A stretch of 64,000 bases of DNA from Thereva unica. Taxonomy: Eukaryota; Arthropoda; Insecta; Diptera; Therevidae. Made by a program: the position numbers and the translations under genes. Of the stretch, positions 43,201 to 53,393 are shown in pieces. Below the pieces are notes generated by a model. That model was not told where the DNA came from. It was given only the letters and a program-made list of their open reading frames with translations, and made no database searches. Numbering within the stretch: position 1 is the first letter of the stretch; each line of letters begins with the position of its first letter. Location: NCBI GenBank assembly GCA_949987705.1, contig OX465282.1, forward strand, positions 41,566,039-41,630,038, written 5' to 3'.

Positions 43201-43429
43201 TCGTATGAGTGAAGATGATCCTGCTCGGAAAGTTCTCTGCGGTAAGACCTATGGGGTGCGACAGCGAGGGAGGCCCAACCTTCGCTGGAAGGATGGCGTG
43301 GACCAGGACGCTCAGAGTTTAGGGATGCCAAACTGGATGACATCGGCTCAGAATCGGGACCGGTGGAGAGAACAGTTGCGCGAGGCCAGGACCGGATCCC
43401 GGTTGTAGAGCCGTTAAAGAAGAAGAAGA
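40228..43429 (+). mobile_element. RTE-like LINE inserted in errantivirus pol
   Basis: It is flanked by a 12-bp duplication atgactgaaggt (40216-40227 and 43430-43441). It has one long ORF and a very short 3' end of (aag/gaa) repeats instead of poly(A), typical of RTE LINEs. The insertion is opposite in orientation to the errantivirus and separates its protease active site from reverse transcriptase. The 5' UTR occupies about 40228-40510. Confidence 0.9.
40510..43408 (+). pseudogene. RTE ORF2: endonuclease and reverse transcriptase, one stop
   Basis: AP-endonuclease begins WNVRTLYR (about 40530) and has IQEMRW (40610), INVHAPTEE (40816), LGDVNAKVG (40927), WVSPDG, QIDHVLIDRR (41137) and SDHYLV (41215). 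Reverse transcriptase has SGADGIAAELVK (41943), NYRGITLLS (42112), FIDFKAAYDSI (42317), GLRQGDGLACLLFN (42490) and catalytic YADDID (42614). The C-terminus carries GRLRWAGHLARM and RGRPNLRW. The only clear lesion is a TAG at 43007-43009, after which the frame continues to 43408. The start lies upstream of the first in-frame methionine at 40619, inside the endonuclease. Confidence 0.88.
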
Positions 43430-43650
43430 ATGACTGAAGGTTTGGTAGTTTTGATGAGATCTGGATTTACTAATTCGGGGCTTATGAACGAAGACGAGGA
43501 TCCGGTATCAACTAGAAATTTTTTGGGGCGTCCGAAAGGAGATGAGATATGAACGTAAGAAAGTACTTCACCATGTTTATTTATGTCTATATATCCGATG
43601 GGGTCATCGAGGCGTGTGATAGAAAATTTGCGTCGTTGATTTCTAAATCC
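43430..43650 (-). pseudogene. pol: Errantivirus pol start: protease
   Basis: Minus-strand frame overlapping the gag end in the -1 frame, with the aspartic protease signature LVDTGSSSS at about 43490-43520. It is cut by the RTE insertion and continues at 40227 in the same frame. The gag/pol overlap fits -1 ribosomal frameshifting, but I could not single out the slippery site. Confidence 0.8.
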
Positions 43651-45119
43651 TGTCCTTGCTCTGGTTCCTGAGTTAGAGTGTTATCTGAGCTCTGAAGAGA
43701 ATAGGGTTGGTCAAAATTTTCGTGGCTGATTTGGTGCCATGAATTGAGATGTTGAGCCGGGCTAGTATACTCACTTACTAACGTGGGGTCTGAATGAATT
43801 GTGACATAGTCATCGAGATTTTCGTAACTTCGGTTGGAATTGGTTCTCAATGGCGGACTTTGTTCCTCCATATTGAAAAGCTCTTCACTGATAAAGTTTG
43901 GTCTATTATTTTGATTGTTACTGTGTCTTGGGTATGCTTGAGTTGGCTGTCTAAATCTTGTTAGTCCTGAGCCAATATCCATTGGTTCGGGTCTTGGAAG
44001 ATTTGGTCTGAATTGCTGGCTAAAAGGACGGTTAGACAACTGATTTGTTGGTTGGTTAGGTGGTCGATTAGATGTCTGGTTGAAAGGGCGGTTAAATGAT
44101 TGATTGGTAGGCTGGTTAAATGGTCTATTGAATGTCTGGTAAATGGGTCTACTAAAATTTTGATTAGAAGAGTATTGTGGGAAGATTAATGGTCTCTGAG
44201 GTACGCTAGGCAAGACAGATGAAGTTGGCCATCTGGGTATTTGAGAAACTGTAGTTGGTTTAGATCTTTGACTATTGTATTCTGTCCTTGTATAGAAAAT
44301 GTTTTGTTCTTTAATACAAAACATAAAGGCTTCCGGCAATGTTTTAGGTTGCATTGCTCTTATAGTTGAACCTAAAGGTTCCTTTAACCCTGATAAAAAT
44401 ACATTTAAACACATTTCACCAAATAAAGTCTTCTTTGCTATGATTACGCTACCCTCGATCTCATGGAGATGGATATGATTTGACATAGTCGCTTGTAGTT
44501 CGATAATCTCTCTATAAAATGCTTCAATTGTCTTATTTGACTGTCTAAGACTGTGAAGGTCCCTTATTAAAGATGTCTCATTACGCTTATCAGAGTAATG
44601 CAACACTAGATTATTTTTTATTGCCATCCATTCCAATGGGGTCCCATACATATTTAAGACCTCGTTGGCATGGCCTTCAATTTTATTCCTTATAGCTCGC
44701 AAAAGAATTCTGCCATAAGCTGTACCATTCACTTCGCTACTTAATGAGAGTATTTCCTCAACATTACCGATAAAATCGTATAGAAGTCGAGGATTGCCAT
44801 CGAACTTTGGCAAATCCTTAACTGCATCCGGAATTTTTAAAGAATTGAAAACACCTATGGTGGGGTCTACCACTGGGTTCGTAGCCATTTCGACAGTAAA
44901 AATTTCTGCGACGCTTGAGGATTCTGGAATTTCACGAAATTCTACACTATTGGGGAATACAACTATTTCTGAAGCACTAGAAGGACGGTGTATGTCACTA
45001 TCGCATAAATCGTCTTCACTATCGCTAGTACTCGCACGATTAATTAAATTACTGAGACTACTTCTTAAATAAAATGGAACTTTCCTTAACCCGGATAATT
45101 TATTCCTTCTACTACTCAT
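43587..45119 (-). CDS. gag: Errantivirus Gag, intact (510 aa)
   Basis: Structural protein. A short basic start and acidic serine-rich segment (1-60) is followed by a helical capsid-like region (about 85-290) containing PKFDGNPRLLYDFI and AFYREIIELQ. A low-complexity region of NRPFNQ/NQPTNQ repeats (about 320-385) and a PEPMDI motif follow. There is no CCHC knuckle, as in many errantivirus Gags, where the basic repeat region is thought to bind RNA. Start is the first ATG after the leader; the stop lies inside the pol overlap. Confidence 0.88.
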   Translation of the reverse strand: MSSRRNKLSGLRKVPFYLRSSLSNLINRASTSDSEDDLCDSDIHRPSSASEIVVFPNSVEFREIPESSSVAEIFTVEMATNPVVDPTIGVFNSLKIPDAVKDLPKFDGNPRLLYDFIGNVEEILSLSSEVNGTAYGRILLRAIRNKIEGHANEVLNMYGTPLEWMAIKNNLVLHYSDKRNETSLIRDLHSLRQSNKTIEAFYREIIELQATMSNHIHLHEIEGSVIIAKKTLFGEMCLNVFLSGLKEPLGSTIRAMQPKTLPEAFMFCIKEQNIFYTRTEYNSQRSKPTTVSQIPRWPTSSVLPSVPQRPLIFPQYSSNQNFSRPIYQTFNRPFNQPTNQSFNRPFNQTSNRPPNQPTNQLSNRPFSQQFRPNLPRPEPMDIGSGLTRFRQPTQAYPRHSNNQNNRPNFISEELFNMEEQSPPLRTNSNRSYENLDDYVTIHSDPTLVSEYTSPAQHLNSWHQISHENFDQPYSLQSSDNTLTQEPEQGQDLEINDANFLSHASMTPSDI

Positions 45120-45524
45120 TCACACTTATCAAAAACTACAACTACTCAAAATTTCCGTTTTATAATTGAACTCAAACAACAAAAATCAAATAAAAATTAC
45201 TCAATCACTAATATGTACTAAAATATTATTAATAAAATTCCTTCAAATCACGCAAATATTTTTATTAAATTCACTCAAATCACTAGAATTTTTCAATATA
45301 AATCACTCAAGTATATGTATTTCCTTCTTATAAAAATTAAATGTTAATTCTCTTTGTTTATTTTATTTTATTATTGAAATTTATTTTCGTTTAAATTATT
45401 TTCTTTAGTAAAATTCAAATTTAATTATCTTTTCTTTATCTTATTTTCAAAAAAAAATTATTTATATATATTCTTAATATTAGGGTGGATTAGGGTGAGT
45501 GGAAAGGAATATTCAATATTTTCG

Positions 45525-45530
45525 ACTTAC
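45525..45530 (-). promoter_or_regulatory. Candidate splice donor in errantivirus leader
   Basis: On the minus strand the sequence reads ctcac|gtaagt, a consensus donor, about 400 nt upstream of the gag ATG. Together with the acceptor-like attacag just before the env frame (about 36850) it could give the spliced env mRNA known in this group. Donor strength is seen; use is inferred. Confidence 0.45.
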
Positions 45531-45787
45531 GTGAGAACGCTGAAGATGGGAAGCGTTAACATCCTTCTGATCAAACACAAGGAGAAGAATCTCGCCGATC
45601 CACAACGGTGCCACTAGAGTTTATGTCGATGTCCTCTCGAGTACTTTTGTGGTGTTGTCTGCTGGCTATTATGTCCCTGGATCCCTGATGTTCCTTCAAG
45701 TTCTGGACACTAGCACTTAATTTCGCACTCGCGTTTAACGATTTACCTTCGTTCGTAATAATTACTTTTCGCGAGGATCGTTGTCTG

Positions 45788-45805
45788 ATCCTACCGACTG
45801 CGCCA
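45788..45805 (-). promoter_or_regulatory. Errantivirus primer-binding site (tRNA-Ser type)
   Basis: The minus strand reads tggcgcagtcggtaggat, the site used by the 17.6/297/TED group of errantiviruses. It overlaps the last base of the LTR. Confidence 0.85.
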
Positions 45806-46149
45806 AATAGGATATTGCTCTAACGAAGTCTTAAAAAAAAGAATTTTTCCGCTCACAAACTTTATTTTACAACTTTCTACATTGATTGTCAACTTAGAAC
45901 TAAATCCAAAAAATACTTATTTTATAATTACAATTTTGATGAATTTGGTGGTTTCCGGCCTGATTGGATTTCTAGGAATTTCGTCTGGGTTTATTGCTGA
46001 TGAGTTTCCGATTATTGTGCATTTATTGCAATAATGCAATAATTTGGTGGCACGTGGAAGCACCTGTGCCGTGAGGTTGTAATATGAGTGTGCTGAAGCT
46101 TTGGCGCATGTATGGTGGAGGTCATGACGTGAAGGCGGAAGCCGTAACT
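45805..46149 (-). repeat. Errantivirus 5' LTR
   Basis: 345 bp, identical to the 3' LTR by eye except for an A-run of eight instead of seven. Confidence 0.9.
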
Positions 46150-46439
46150 CGCGCCGTCGAACTACCCACCCTTCAGGTAGACCCAGAAGAGGTACCTGCG
46201 GTGACCGCAGATGAGATTCTGGAGGCTGCAAAACAGGTAGCCATCAATAAGGCCCCTGGCATGGATGGCATACCAAACAAAGCGGCGAAGCTAGCAGCTT
46301 CAATAGCGCCAGACAGGTTCGCTGAAGTCTTCACAGCGTGCCTGAGAGAGGGGATCTTCCCGGAGCGATGGAAACAGCAGAAACTCGTGCTCCTACCGAA
46401 GCCGAACAAGCCTTTAGGGGACCCATCGTCCAACAGACC
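46150..46439 (+). mobile_element. R1-like LINE, fragment 2 (start of reverse transcriptase)
   Basis: It continues the R1 frame after the errantivirus: PAVTADEILEAAKQ, KAPGMDGIPN, FPERWKQQKLVLLPKPNK and DPSSNRP. It ends with agacc (46435-46439), the target duplication of the BEL element, and resumes after it at 62105. An apparent longer ORF from 46084 starts inside the errantivirus LTR and is a chimera. Confidence 0.85.
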
Positions 46440-46893
46440 TGTATAAGACAACAACATCGATGAAATTATCAACATACAAACATTTTGTGCATTTAAAATC
46501 TCAAAAAACAATCTCTCTCAAAACATTTTTGTATGCGACAAAATCAACGGCATAAAATCATCCGATCTGCAACCCGCCTGTCCAGGCTCAGCAAAATTAC
46601 AATAGACATTGTAAAACAATAGATCGTGCCATTTTTGCAGCAGTAAATGCAACTCAAATATTTGATTTCTGATTCCGATCAGAATTTTAGAGACAGTCGA
46701 AATCGGTCGGTCGCGACATGTAGCATCTCTGAAATAAACTCGAATTAAATACATAATACCTATGTGAATTGTTGACCATTAATTTTATAGTCTATAAGTG
46801 AATTAATGTTTAGAATACGAAATCCCGAATTATTAAAGTGTTTTTATTAATGCAAAAGTTTGACTTTTATTCAACCGCAGTTCATTGCAAACA
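46440..46893 (+). repeat. BEL 5' LTR
   Basis: 454 bp, tgtataagacaac to ttgcaaaca. It is followed by ttttggtccttcgagccgga, the primer-site/leader motif typical of BEL elements such as roo. The 3' LTR has a short deletion near its end and a few extra bases at 61930. Confidence 0.88.
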
Positions 46894-47285
46894 TTTTGGT
46901 CCTTCGAGCCGGATAGTCGCGGTGCTTTTACCGGTGCTAATTCGAATTAAAACATGTGTTTTCATTGAACAAGTTGCAGTGATGTTGTTAGTGCGCTAAA
47001 TATTTAATAAAATATAGTAAAGCCTTTTATAAAATCTTCATTGTTGTACAGTGACGTGGCACGGTGACGTGGTTAACATAACTTAATAAAGTGTTTATAT
47101 AACAACCTGCGCTGTTGCACAGTGACGTGTTAAATTTAACATAATAAATCGTGTCCTGTAACAAGTTTCATTATTGTGTAGTAAAGTGCCAAGTGCACTG
47201 CAATGTGCTAAAATTAAAATTATCAAGATAATGTGGTTTGTAATAACTTTCACTGTTGCCGTTACCTATTGACCGTTATCCTAAA

Positions 47286-48506
47286 TGTCGACTCACACTG
47301 CTACCAGAAATGAAACTTTGGATATAAGGCCATTGCATCAACATCACCTACACATGGAGGAATTTACTGTAAGTCCGTTCCATTATTTTTTGAAGTAATT
47401 AACTAGCCGTTGGAGTTTTGGAGTTTTCTTTTCGCACGTACTCATGCATCATCTAAATCCTTATCAATTGGAGAATAATAATTAATCGTAATCATTAATA
47501 AGTTTCACGGTCAGGGCTTCCTGAATCCTAACTTATATCTACATATGCTTGCTGAACTTATCTAAATCAAGTGCCTTTAAACTATTACGACTAGTTCAGT
47601 TACTCATCTACTCTCATCACTGTATAAAACAAGAATGGAGGAACTACTAGAGGTCAAACTCAATTTTTACGCGGAACGTATCGAGAACTTCAAAACGAAT
47701 CTTCTAAGGACCGGCCGAGACAAGCGAACTGAAGGATTTCAACTGCACGTATTCAATTACTCCATTCCTACTGGACGCAATTTCAAGACACGCATGATAG
47801 CTGTTATGATAAAGCTACTTCTGAACAATTACAAAACCTCGATACCACAATATTCTACAAAATAGAAGAGGTTTATATGGAAACTATAGGATGGATTCAA
47901 GACCAAATCGATGCGTTACGTCCCCAGACTACTGGCACTCCGGACGCCCACTCGTCCTTCAATTCACCTAAACCATTCTACCCAAGACAGCTGATTGGAA
48001 ATTTACCCAAGCTAAACCTATCTACATTCAAAGGATCTTACCTTGAATGGCCTTCCTTTAGAGGCACTTATCAATCCCTTATCCATGATAATGAAATACT
48101 TACAGACATACAAAAAATGCATTACTTAAAGTCCGCTGTCTCTGGTGAAGCTGCTACGCTCATTAATCACTTAGCGATCACCGCTGAGAATTATTCCTCT
48201 GCTTGGGACATACTACAAGCCCGCTATGAAAATAAGCGTGTTTTAGTTACTTTAAACTTAAAAGGTATTTTATCGCTGCAACGAATGTCCACTGAATCAT
48301 ACAATTAAGTCCGGCGTGTGCTGGATGATTTCACTCAAGCCGTAACACAACTTAAGAACCTAGACAGGCCTGTTCAACATTGGGACGATTGGCTTGTATT
48401 CTTATTGGTCAATAAACTGGATTACAACACTCGAAAGGAATGGGAAACCTCCCTGAAACTCTCAAATGAATTGCCAACCTTCAACGCACTAAGCGAGTTT
48501 CTTTAA
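47286..48506 (+). pseudogene. gag: BEL gag, broken
   Basis: An ATG at 47286 opens 27 codons that reach gtaagt at about 47370. The next coding piece starts at 47635, so the gap may be an intron or an insertion. The main DUF1759-type region is at 47877-48308 (LPKLNLSTFKGSYLEWPSF, then MHYLKSAVSGEAA). It ends in a TAA and continues in frame from 48309 (VQHWDDWLVFLL). The Gag-like helices bind and package element RNA in this superfamily. At least two stops are present. Confidence 0.75.
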
Positions 48507-50292
48507 TTTAAGTTGCGTACGTTACATGCCTTAACTGACAACGTTCTACTTGAACCTAAAACTACAACCCCCAAATCCAGAACCGTGAGACCACAGACTA
48601 CATATCCGCGCAGCTACCATGTCTCATCGGGAAAATCTTGCACCTGCTGCCACGGGAAGCATATACTTTATTTTGTCCACAATTCCGGGCAAAATCAGTA
48701 ACAGAACGACTTGAGTTTCTACACCACAATAAATTATGCTCCAACTGTTTGCGGAACAACCATAAACTTCAAGAGTGTCCGTCAGTCAACCGATGCAAAC
48801 AATGCCAACAAAAACACCACACAATGCTGCATGATTACAACAGCACCATTAGCTCTGAAACCAAAGCAAAAGACAGCCCATCGTCGGCAACTCAACTAGA
48901 ATCGCCTACTAGATCACATCTCTCTAGCATTTCGTATACACCTAGACGCGTATTACTAACAACCGCTAGTGTCCTTGTACAATCCCCTGATGGTAGAATT
49001 ATTCGTGCACGTGCGTTACTTGATCAATGTTCAGAATCAAGCTTTATAACGACATCTTTAGTAAATAATTTACGTTTACATAAACAACGCATTCGAATTC
49101 CTGTATTTGGGGTCGGAGACTGCCACGCGGGAACCGCAGAAACTTTTGTCTATCATAATATAATGTCGTCAGTAGACCCAACCTACGCCATCTCGGTTCA
49201 ATCATTAGTTCTTCCCACTCTTACACACCTACTTCCATCGCAAAACTTTCAATCTTCAAGGGCTTAAAACTCGCAGATCCCGAGTACCATTTGCCCTCGC
49301 GTATAGATCTAATCTTAGGAGTGGACGTCTATACTAGGGTTCTGCTGGACGGAGTACGACGAGGACCGGAAGGAGCTCCAATCGCTCAATCCACATCGCT
49401 CGGTTGGATTCTATCTGGACCCGTGCAAGAGGACCATTCCAACAACAACATCACGCTTCGCTCACATTGTGCGCTAATTGACGTCGATACCACTCTTCGA
49501 AGATTTTGGGAAGTGGAAGATATTACGAAAAGAGCGCTGCTAACACCTGAGGAAGAAGAGTGCGAGACCCACTTTCTGCAATTTCACAGGAGAGATCACC
49601 AAGGACGTTACGTTGTTAAACTCCCGATAAAATCTAATGCAGCTCCACTTGGCGACTCTCGAAAAGTAGCGATGGCTACACTACTTCGACTAGAGAAACG
49701 ATTGCAACATGACCCTAATCTCTACTCCGCCTACTCCGACTTCTTGGAGGAATATTTGAAGCTTGGCCATATGGAACAGGTGTCACCGGAGGACGCAAAT
49801 CGTGATCGTCGATACTATCTACCCCATCATGCCGTTCTAAAGCCCAGCAGTACGACGACAAAACTGCGAGTGGTCTTCAATGGCTCACAAAAATCTGCTT
49901 CTGGTATCTCGTTGAATGATCAATTACATATTGGGCCTAAATTGCAAAATGAAATTTTCAACGTAATTTTGAAGTGGCGTTTCTACCCCCTTGTATTCAC
50001 GGCGGATATAGAGAAAATGTTTAGACAAATACTCGTCGACAAATCGGATGCTGACCTACAAAGGATTCTATGGCGTCGCTCATCAGCTGAGCCTGTAGAC
50101 TGTTATCGACTTCTCACCGTAACCTACGGTACGGCTTGCGCTCCGTACTTAGCATGCAAAACTTTACTTCAGCTTGCGGAAGACCATCAACTTGAATGCC
50201 CTTCAGCAGCAGCGATAATCCGAGAAAACTTCTACGTCGATGATGCACTCTTTGGTGCATTTGATGAACAGTCTGCTCTTCAGGCCAAGACG
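48507..50292 (+). pseudogene. pol: BEL pol, first part: zinc fingers, protease, reverse transcriptase
   Basis: CCHC fingers (CSNCLRNNHKLQEC and CKQCQQKHHTMLH) lie at 48735-48830. The A17-type aspartic protease domain includes ARALLDQCSESSFIT (49008). A frameshift near 49260 leads to a frame open from 49291. There the blocks LILGVDVYTRVL, GWILSGPV, KLRVVFNGSQKS (49860), FTADIEKMFRQI (49996) and the catalytic FYVDDALFG (50230) are seen. The frame is intact to the insertion point at AKT (50292). Confidence 0.85.
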
Positions 50293-52223
50293 TGTAACGG
50301 TCGGTTGAAAATTTATTTTGGTTGGGAATTTTTTTCGAAAGCACTTTGTAGTAATGGGAAATTTGTAGAAAATCACTTGGGAGAAAAAAGGAAAATTTTA
50401 AACGAGTAGGCGAGGAAAAAATAATAATTGAAGGGGGTCGAAAAAAAGGAGAGAAGGAAAAAATATTTGAAAGAAGAGGAAGTTTGTTATTTTTTTGTGA
50501 AATTCTGTTGAGGGTTGAAATTCGGGCACCATTTACCATCGGAAAAAAAGATAATTCGTTTGTTAGATTTCTTGAAATCATTAAAAAGTGCTGCGATCTA
50601 ATAGCGGTGATCACATATAGCCAGAAATTCAAATAAAACGATTTATAGATATATATCTATATAATTGTTGAGTGAAGCAATACAACTTCAAAAAGGAATA
50701 TTTTCTTCAAGGAGAATCCACTCACCATCAAGACGACGAGTGAATGTAATGACTTTGCATTTGCTGACTTTCGAAGGAATTGACTAGTGACTTAATAAAA
50801 ACACCAGTTTTCAATTACAAAGAAAGTATAAAAAAAGTGCTTAAAATTTAACATCATTCATTTATATGTACATTTTGTGGTTATAAAGAAAAAATGAAGG
50901 CAATATTAGATTGAATGAAAAAAGTTAGTAACTTGTGTGGCTGTGCAGTTCCATGGTATTGTTGTTAACCGATGCAGTTATATTCAGCCTGAAAAAAAAT
51001 TAAAGAAATTTTGTCTGTTCATTCTGGTGCAAATACAGAAAAGAAGTGCAAACCATTTTTTTGAAGTCCGAAAAAGGTTAGATGAGGAATACAATAAAGG
51101 TGCTCGGAGAGGTAAGCTGTGCTTGTTAGGACTTATTTAGGGTGAAATTGATCTCCTGCGAGTGCACATACAAAGTGCATTGTCGTCTCTGGTCAACACA
51201 TATGCGCACTAGGCGTGTGTGTTCGAGTGTTTTGCGGCCTCTGGAAGTGGTGCTTGAGGAACGTTGTGGCAAAATATAAAGGAAGTTTTTTGAAGAAAGT
51301 TTTGATTCCAAAGGTTTTTCTGTTGGTCGTTGAAGTTACCTACATATAATTTCGCAAAAATCCTGCAGCAGGGCCGTTGAAGAAATCTTTTTGACGTACT
51401 GCTGTAAATTGGTAGACAAAGCGAAAAAAAGTTAAGTCGGAGTTCCGCTGCAAGAAAAAAGAAAAAACACACAACATTCACTTTAATAAAATAAACGAAT
51501 AATTTTCTTGCTTTAATTCATTACATTTATTACCAAAATAATCATTTTAATCGTAGTTAGTATTAACTTTAAAATCTTATTTATAACTAGGTATGAATTT
51601 ATTTTGCTCCTTGTTGGTGATATTTTTTTTCTATCTTTTGTTGTTTTCTGGGCAATTGTTCTCCCTGTAAGTAAACTTGTGTTTGTGTGATATTGGTTGT
51701 ACAAAGCGAGGAGTACTGGTACCATTACTGCGCGTTTTTTTAACTTTAGTGTTCATACATATGTACCTATGATAATGAGATATTAATTTTGTTGAAATTG
51801 AGCGTTTAATTTGATATCTGACAAGGACCTGTAGTTATTGTCTTGTGAGATTTGCGTTGTCAATTATTCATTGTATGGTTTGTTTTGATGATTGTTCGGA
51901 TTATTAAATGATTATAAATAATAGAATGGCCATGTGTTAAATTTTGTTGTGGAATGGTTGGGGCGGATATCGTTTCTTTTCAGGGGTCTTAAGTAGTGCC
52001 TTTCCTTGTCAGCTGGTGGTTATCCATACTATGAGCTGGCAAGGGACCGAACTACAGTGACGCGGCTCAGGCGATGCCTGGAGAATGATGGAGGTAGAAT
52101 CCAAAATTGCACAGGCACAAGTGGTGAACCAACCGCGGTAAGGCCCGGCCACACACCCCACGACCCCTCCGGCGAGCTAGATAACTCAGTGTGGCCGGCG
52201 TAGGAGTTCCGGAATTTTTTTTT
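50293..52223 (+). repeat. Long terminal repeat, left copy
   Basis: 1,931 bp matching 57004-58952 with a 13-bp gap near 50670 and a 4-bp gap near 52114. It ends in the run of nine Ts after ggagttccggaa, where the two copies part. Short ORFs inside are present in both copies but have no recognisable domain, so I treat the repeat as non-coding. A TATA-like ctataaag (57397 region) occurs only in the right copy, within the 13-bp difference. Confidence 0.85.
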
Positions 52224-53323
52224 CAGGATCTTTGTCCAAATTCTATGTGAATTTTTCTTTGTTTTCGCTTTTAGGCCTACCCTTTATCTTATGCGGTAAC
52301 TTCTTCTTTTTGGAGTAGCTTCGAACCATGCTGACCTTCACGGCTTGCTAACAAGCGGTGTTCGCTTGGCCATGCGTGCAGGTGAAGTAGTAGTTCATCC
52401 CTGTCCTGTTTCTAGGGTCGGCGACTCTGGTATCAGGCGTTATACCGCCTGCCACTGCGTCGGTCCGTGAACAGGATCCTCTTTTAATTTTCCTGGTGGA
52501 CGTTGAAGTTGGTACAAGGGCTTAACCGTCTCTGGTATCAGGCGTGTTACCGCCTCCCACTGCGCCCCTTGCCCTCCTGATGGTCCATCCAGTTTTTTAA
52601 ATTCTATTTTTTTTGTTTATGTCCCGAGTTTTTCCCGTCTGTTCCTCCCTCCTGATTGATTTTCCGAAAGGTAGCTCAGTTGGGTTGGGCAGCGGTTCAT
52701 TTCAAATTTTTTTTAGTTTGTCGAAAAAGTTTCCCTTTCGTGGCGATGCGATTTTGGATTCTTGTTTCTGTCCTTCTTTGGGTGTATACCTGAAGCTGTG
52801 TCGGCGACGTTGATGACACTTGGTGATGACTATGCTTCATAGTTTTCACCAACTGACATCGAGGACATCGACACGCGAGAGTCCTGAGGGGAAATGTTAT
52901 CTGTCTCAACCATTCCTAACTTATGTTTGAATCAAAGCATATAATCACTCATCTACACTCACATATACATATATACACTAATTGTAGCGGATTTTTTTTT
53001 TGGGGGGTCCTCAAAACCGTATCTGATACTGTGATCATTTGCTGCGACCTGTCGCTAATGGTTTTGTTTTGATTATGTCAGAGGGGAAGTTGCTTTGAAT
53101 TGACATCATCAGTTATTTATACGACATTAATTATTTACTGCCTCTAGATCAAGGATTTGACGATTATTTGTATTTTTTTTCTTCGATTTTTGCTTGGAAA
53201 TTAAATAACATATATCCTGGTAGATATAAACGTATTAGTGTAATCTAGCTTTTATTTCGTTGGTATATTCAAGTTGATTTATAGTGATCAAATATGGGGG
53301 AAACCAGTGGTCATACTTATTAG
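52224..53323. other. Interior of long-repeat element, non-coding left part
   Basis: Unassigned sequence with no long ORF. A motif ctctggtatcaggcgt followed by taccgcct occurs twice (52425-52456 and 52530-52561), each with a small hairpin (caggcg...cgcctg in the first copy). Poly-T and poly-G runs occur near 52988. The order could represent a structured leader of the element's RNA. Confidence 0.5.
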
Positions 53324-53393
53324 GGGTTACCCATACTACAGAAAGTATTACGTCGGCCACATTTCTGGTCCTCACTATCCCTGCATTCTGTAG

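Larger units (their letters stand above)
34900..46149 (-). mobile_element. Errantivirus (env-bearing gypsy-type element) with RTE insert
   Basis: Minus-strand order: 5' LTR, tRNA-Ser primer site, leader, gag, pol, env, polypurine tract, 3' LTR. Target duplication is cgcg (34896-34899 and 46150-46153), fitting the YRYR preference of errantiviruses. The two LTRs differ only by one A in an A-run, so insertion was recent. Gag and env ORFs are intact. Pol is interrupted by a plus-strand RTE LINE (40228-43429) and has two further in-frame stops. Errantiviruses are insect endogenous retroviruses; this copy is not functional as it stands. Confidence 0.95.

Noticed and set aside
46084..46446. A single 120-codon gene
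   Set aside because: Its start lies in the errantivirus LTR and its body is R1 LINE; the ORF is a junction chimera.
50114..51481. ORFs in the left long repeat, repeated at 56966-58209
   Set aside because: They are present in both terminal repeats, lack recognisable domains and overlap repeat edges; more likely non-coding LTR.
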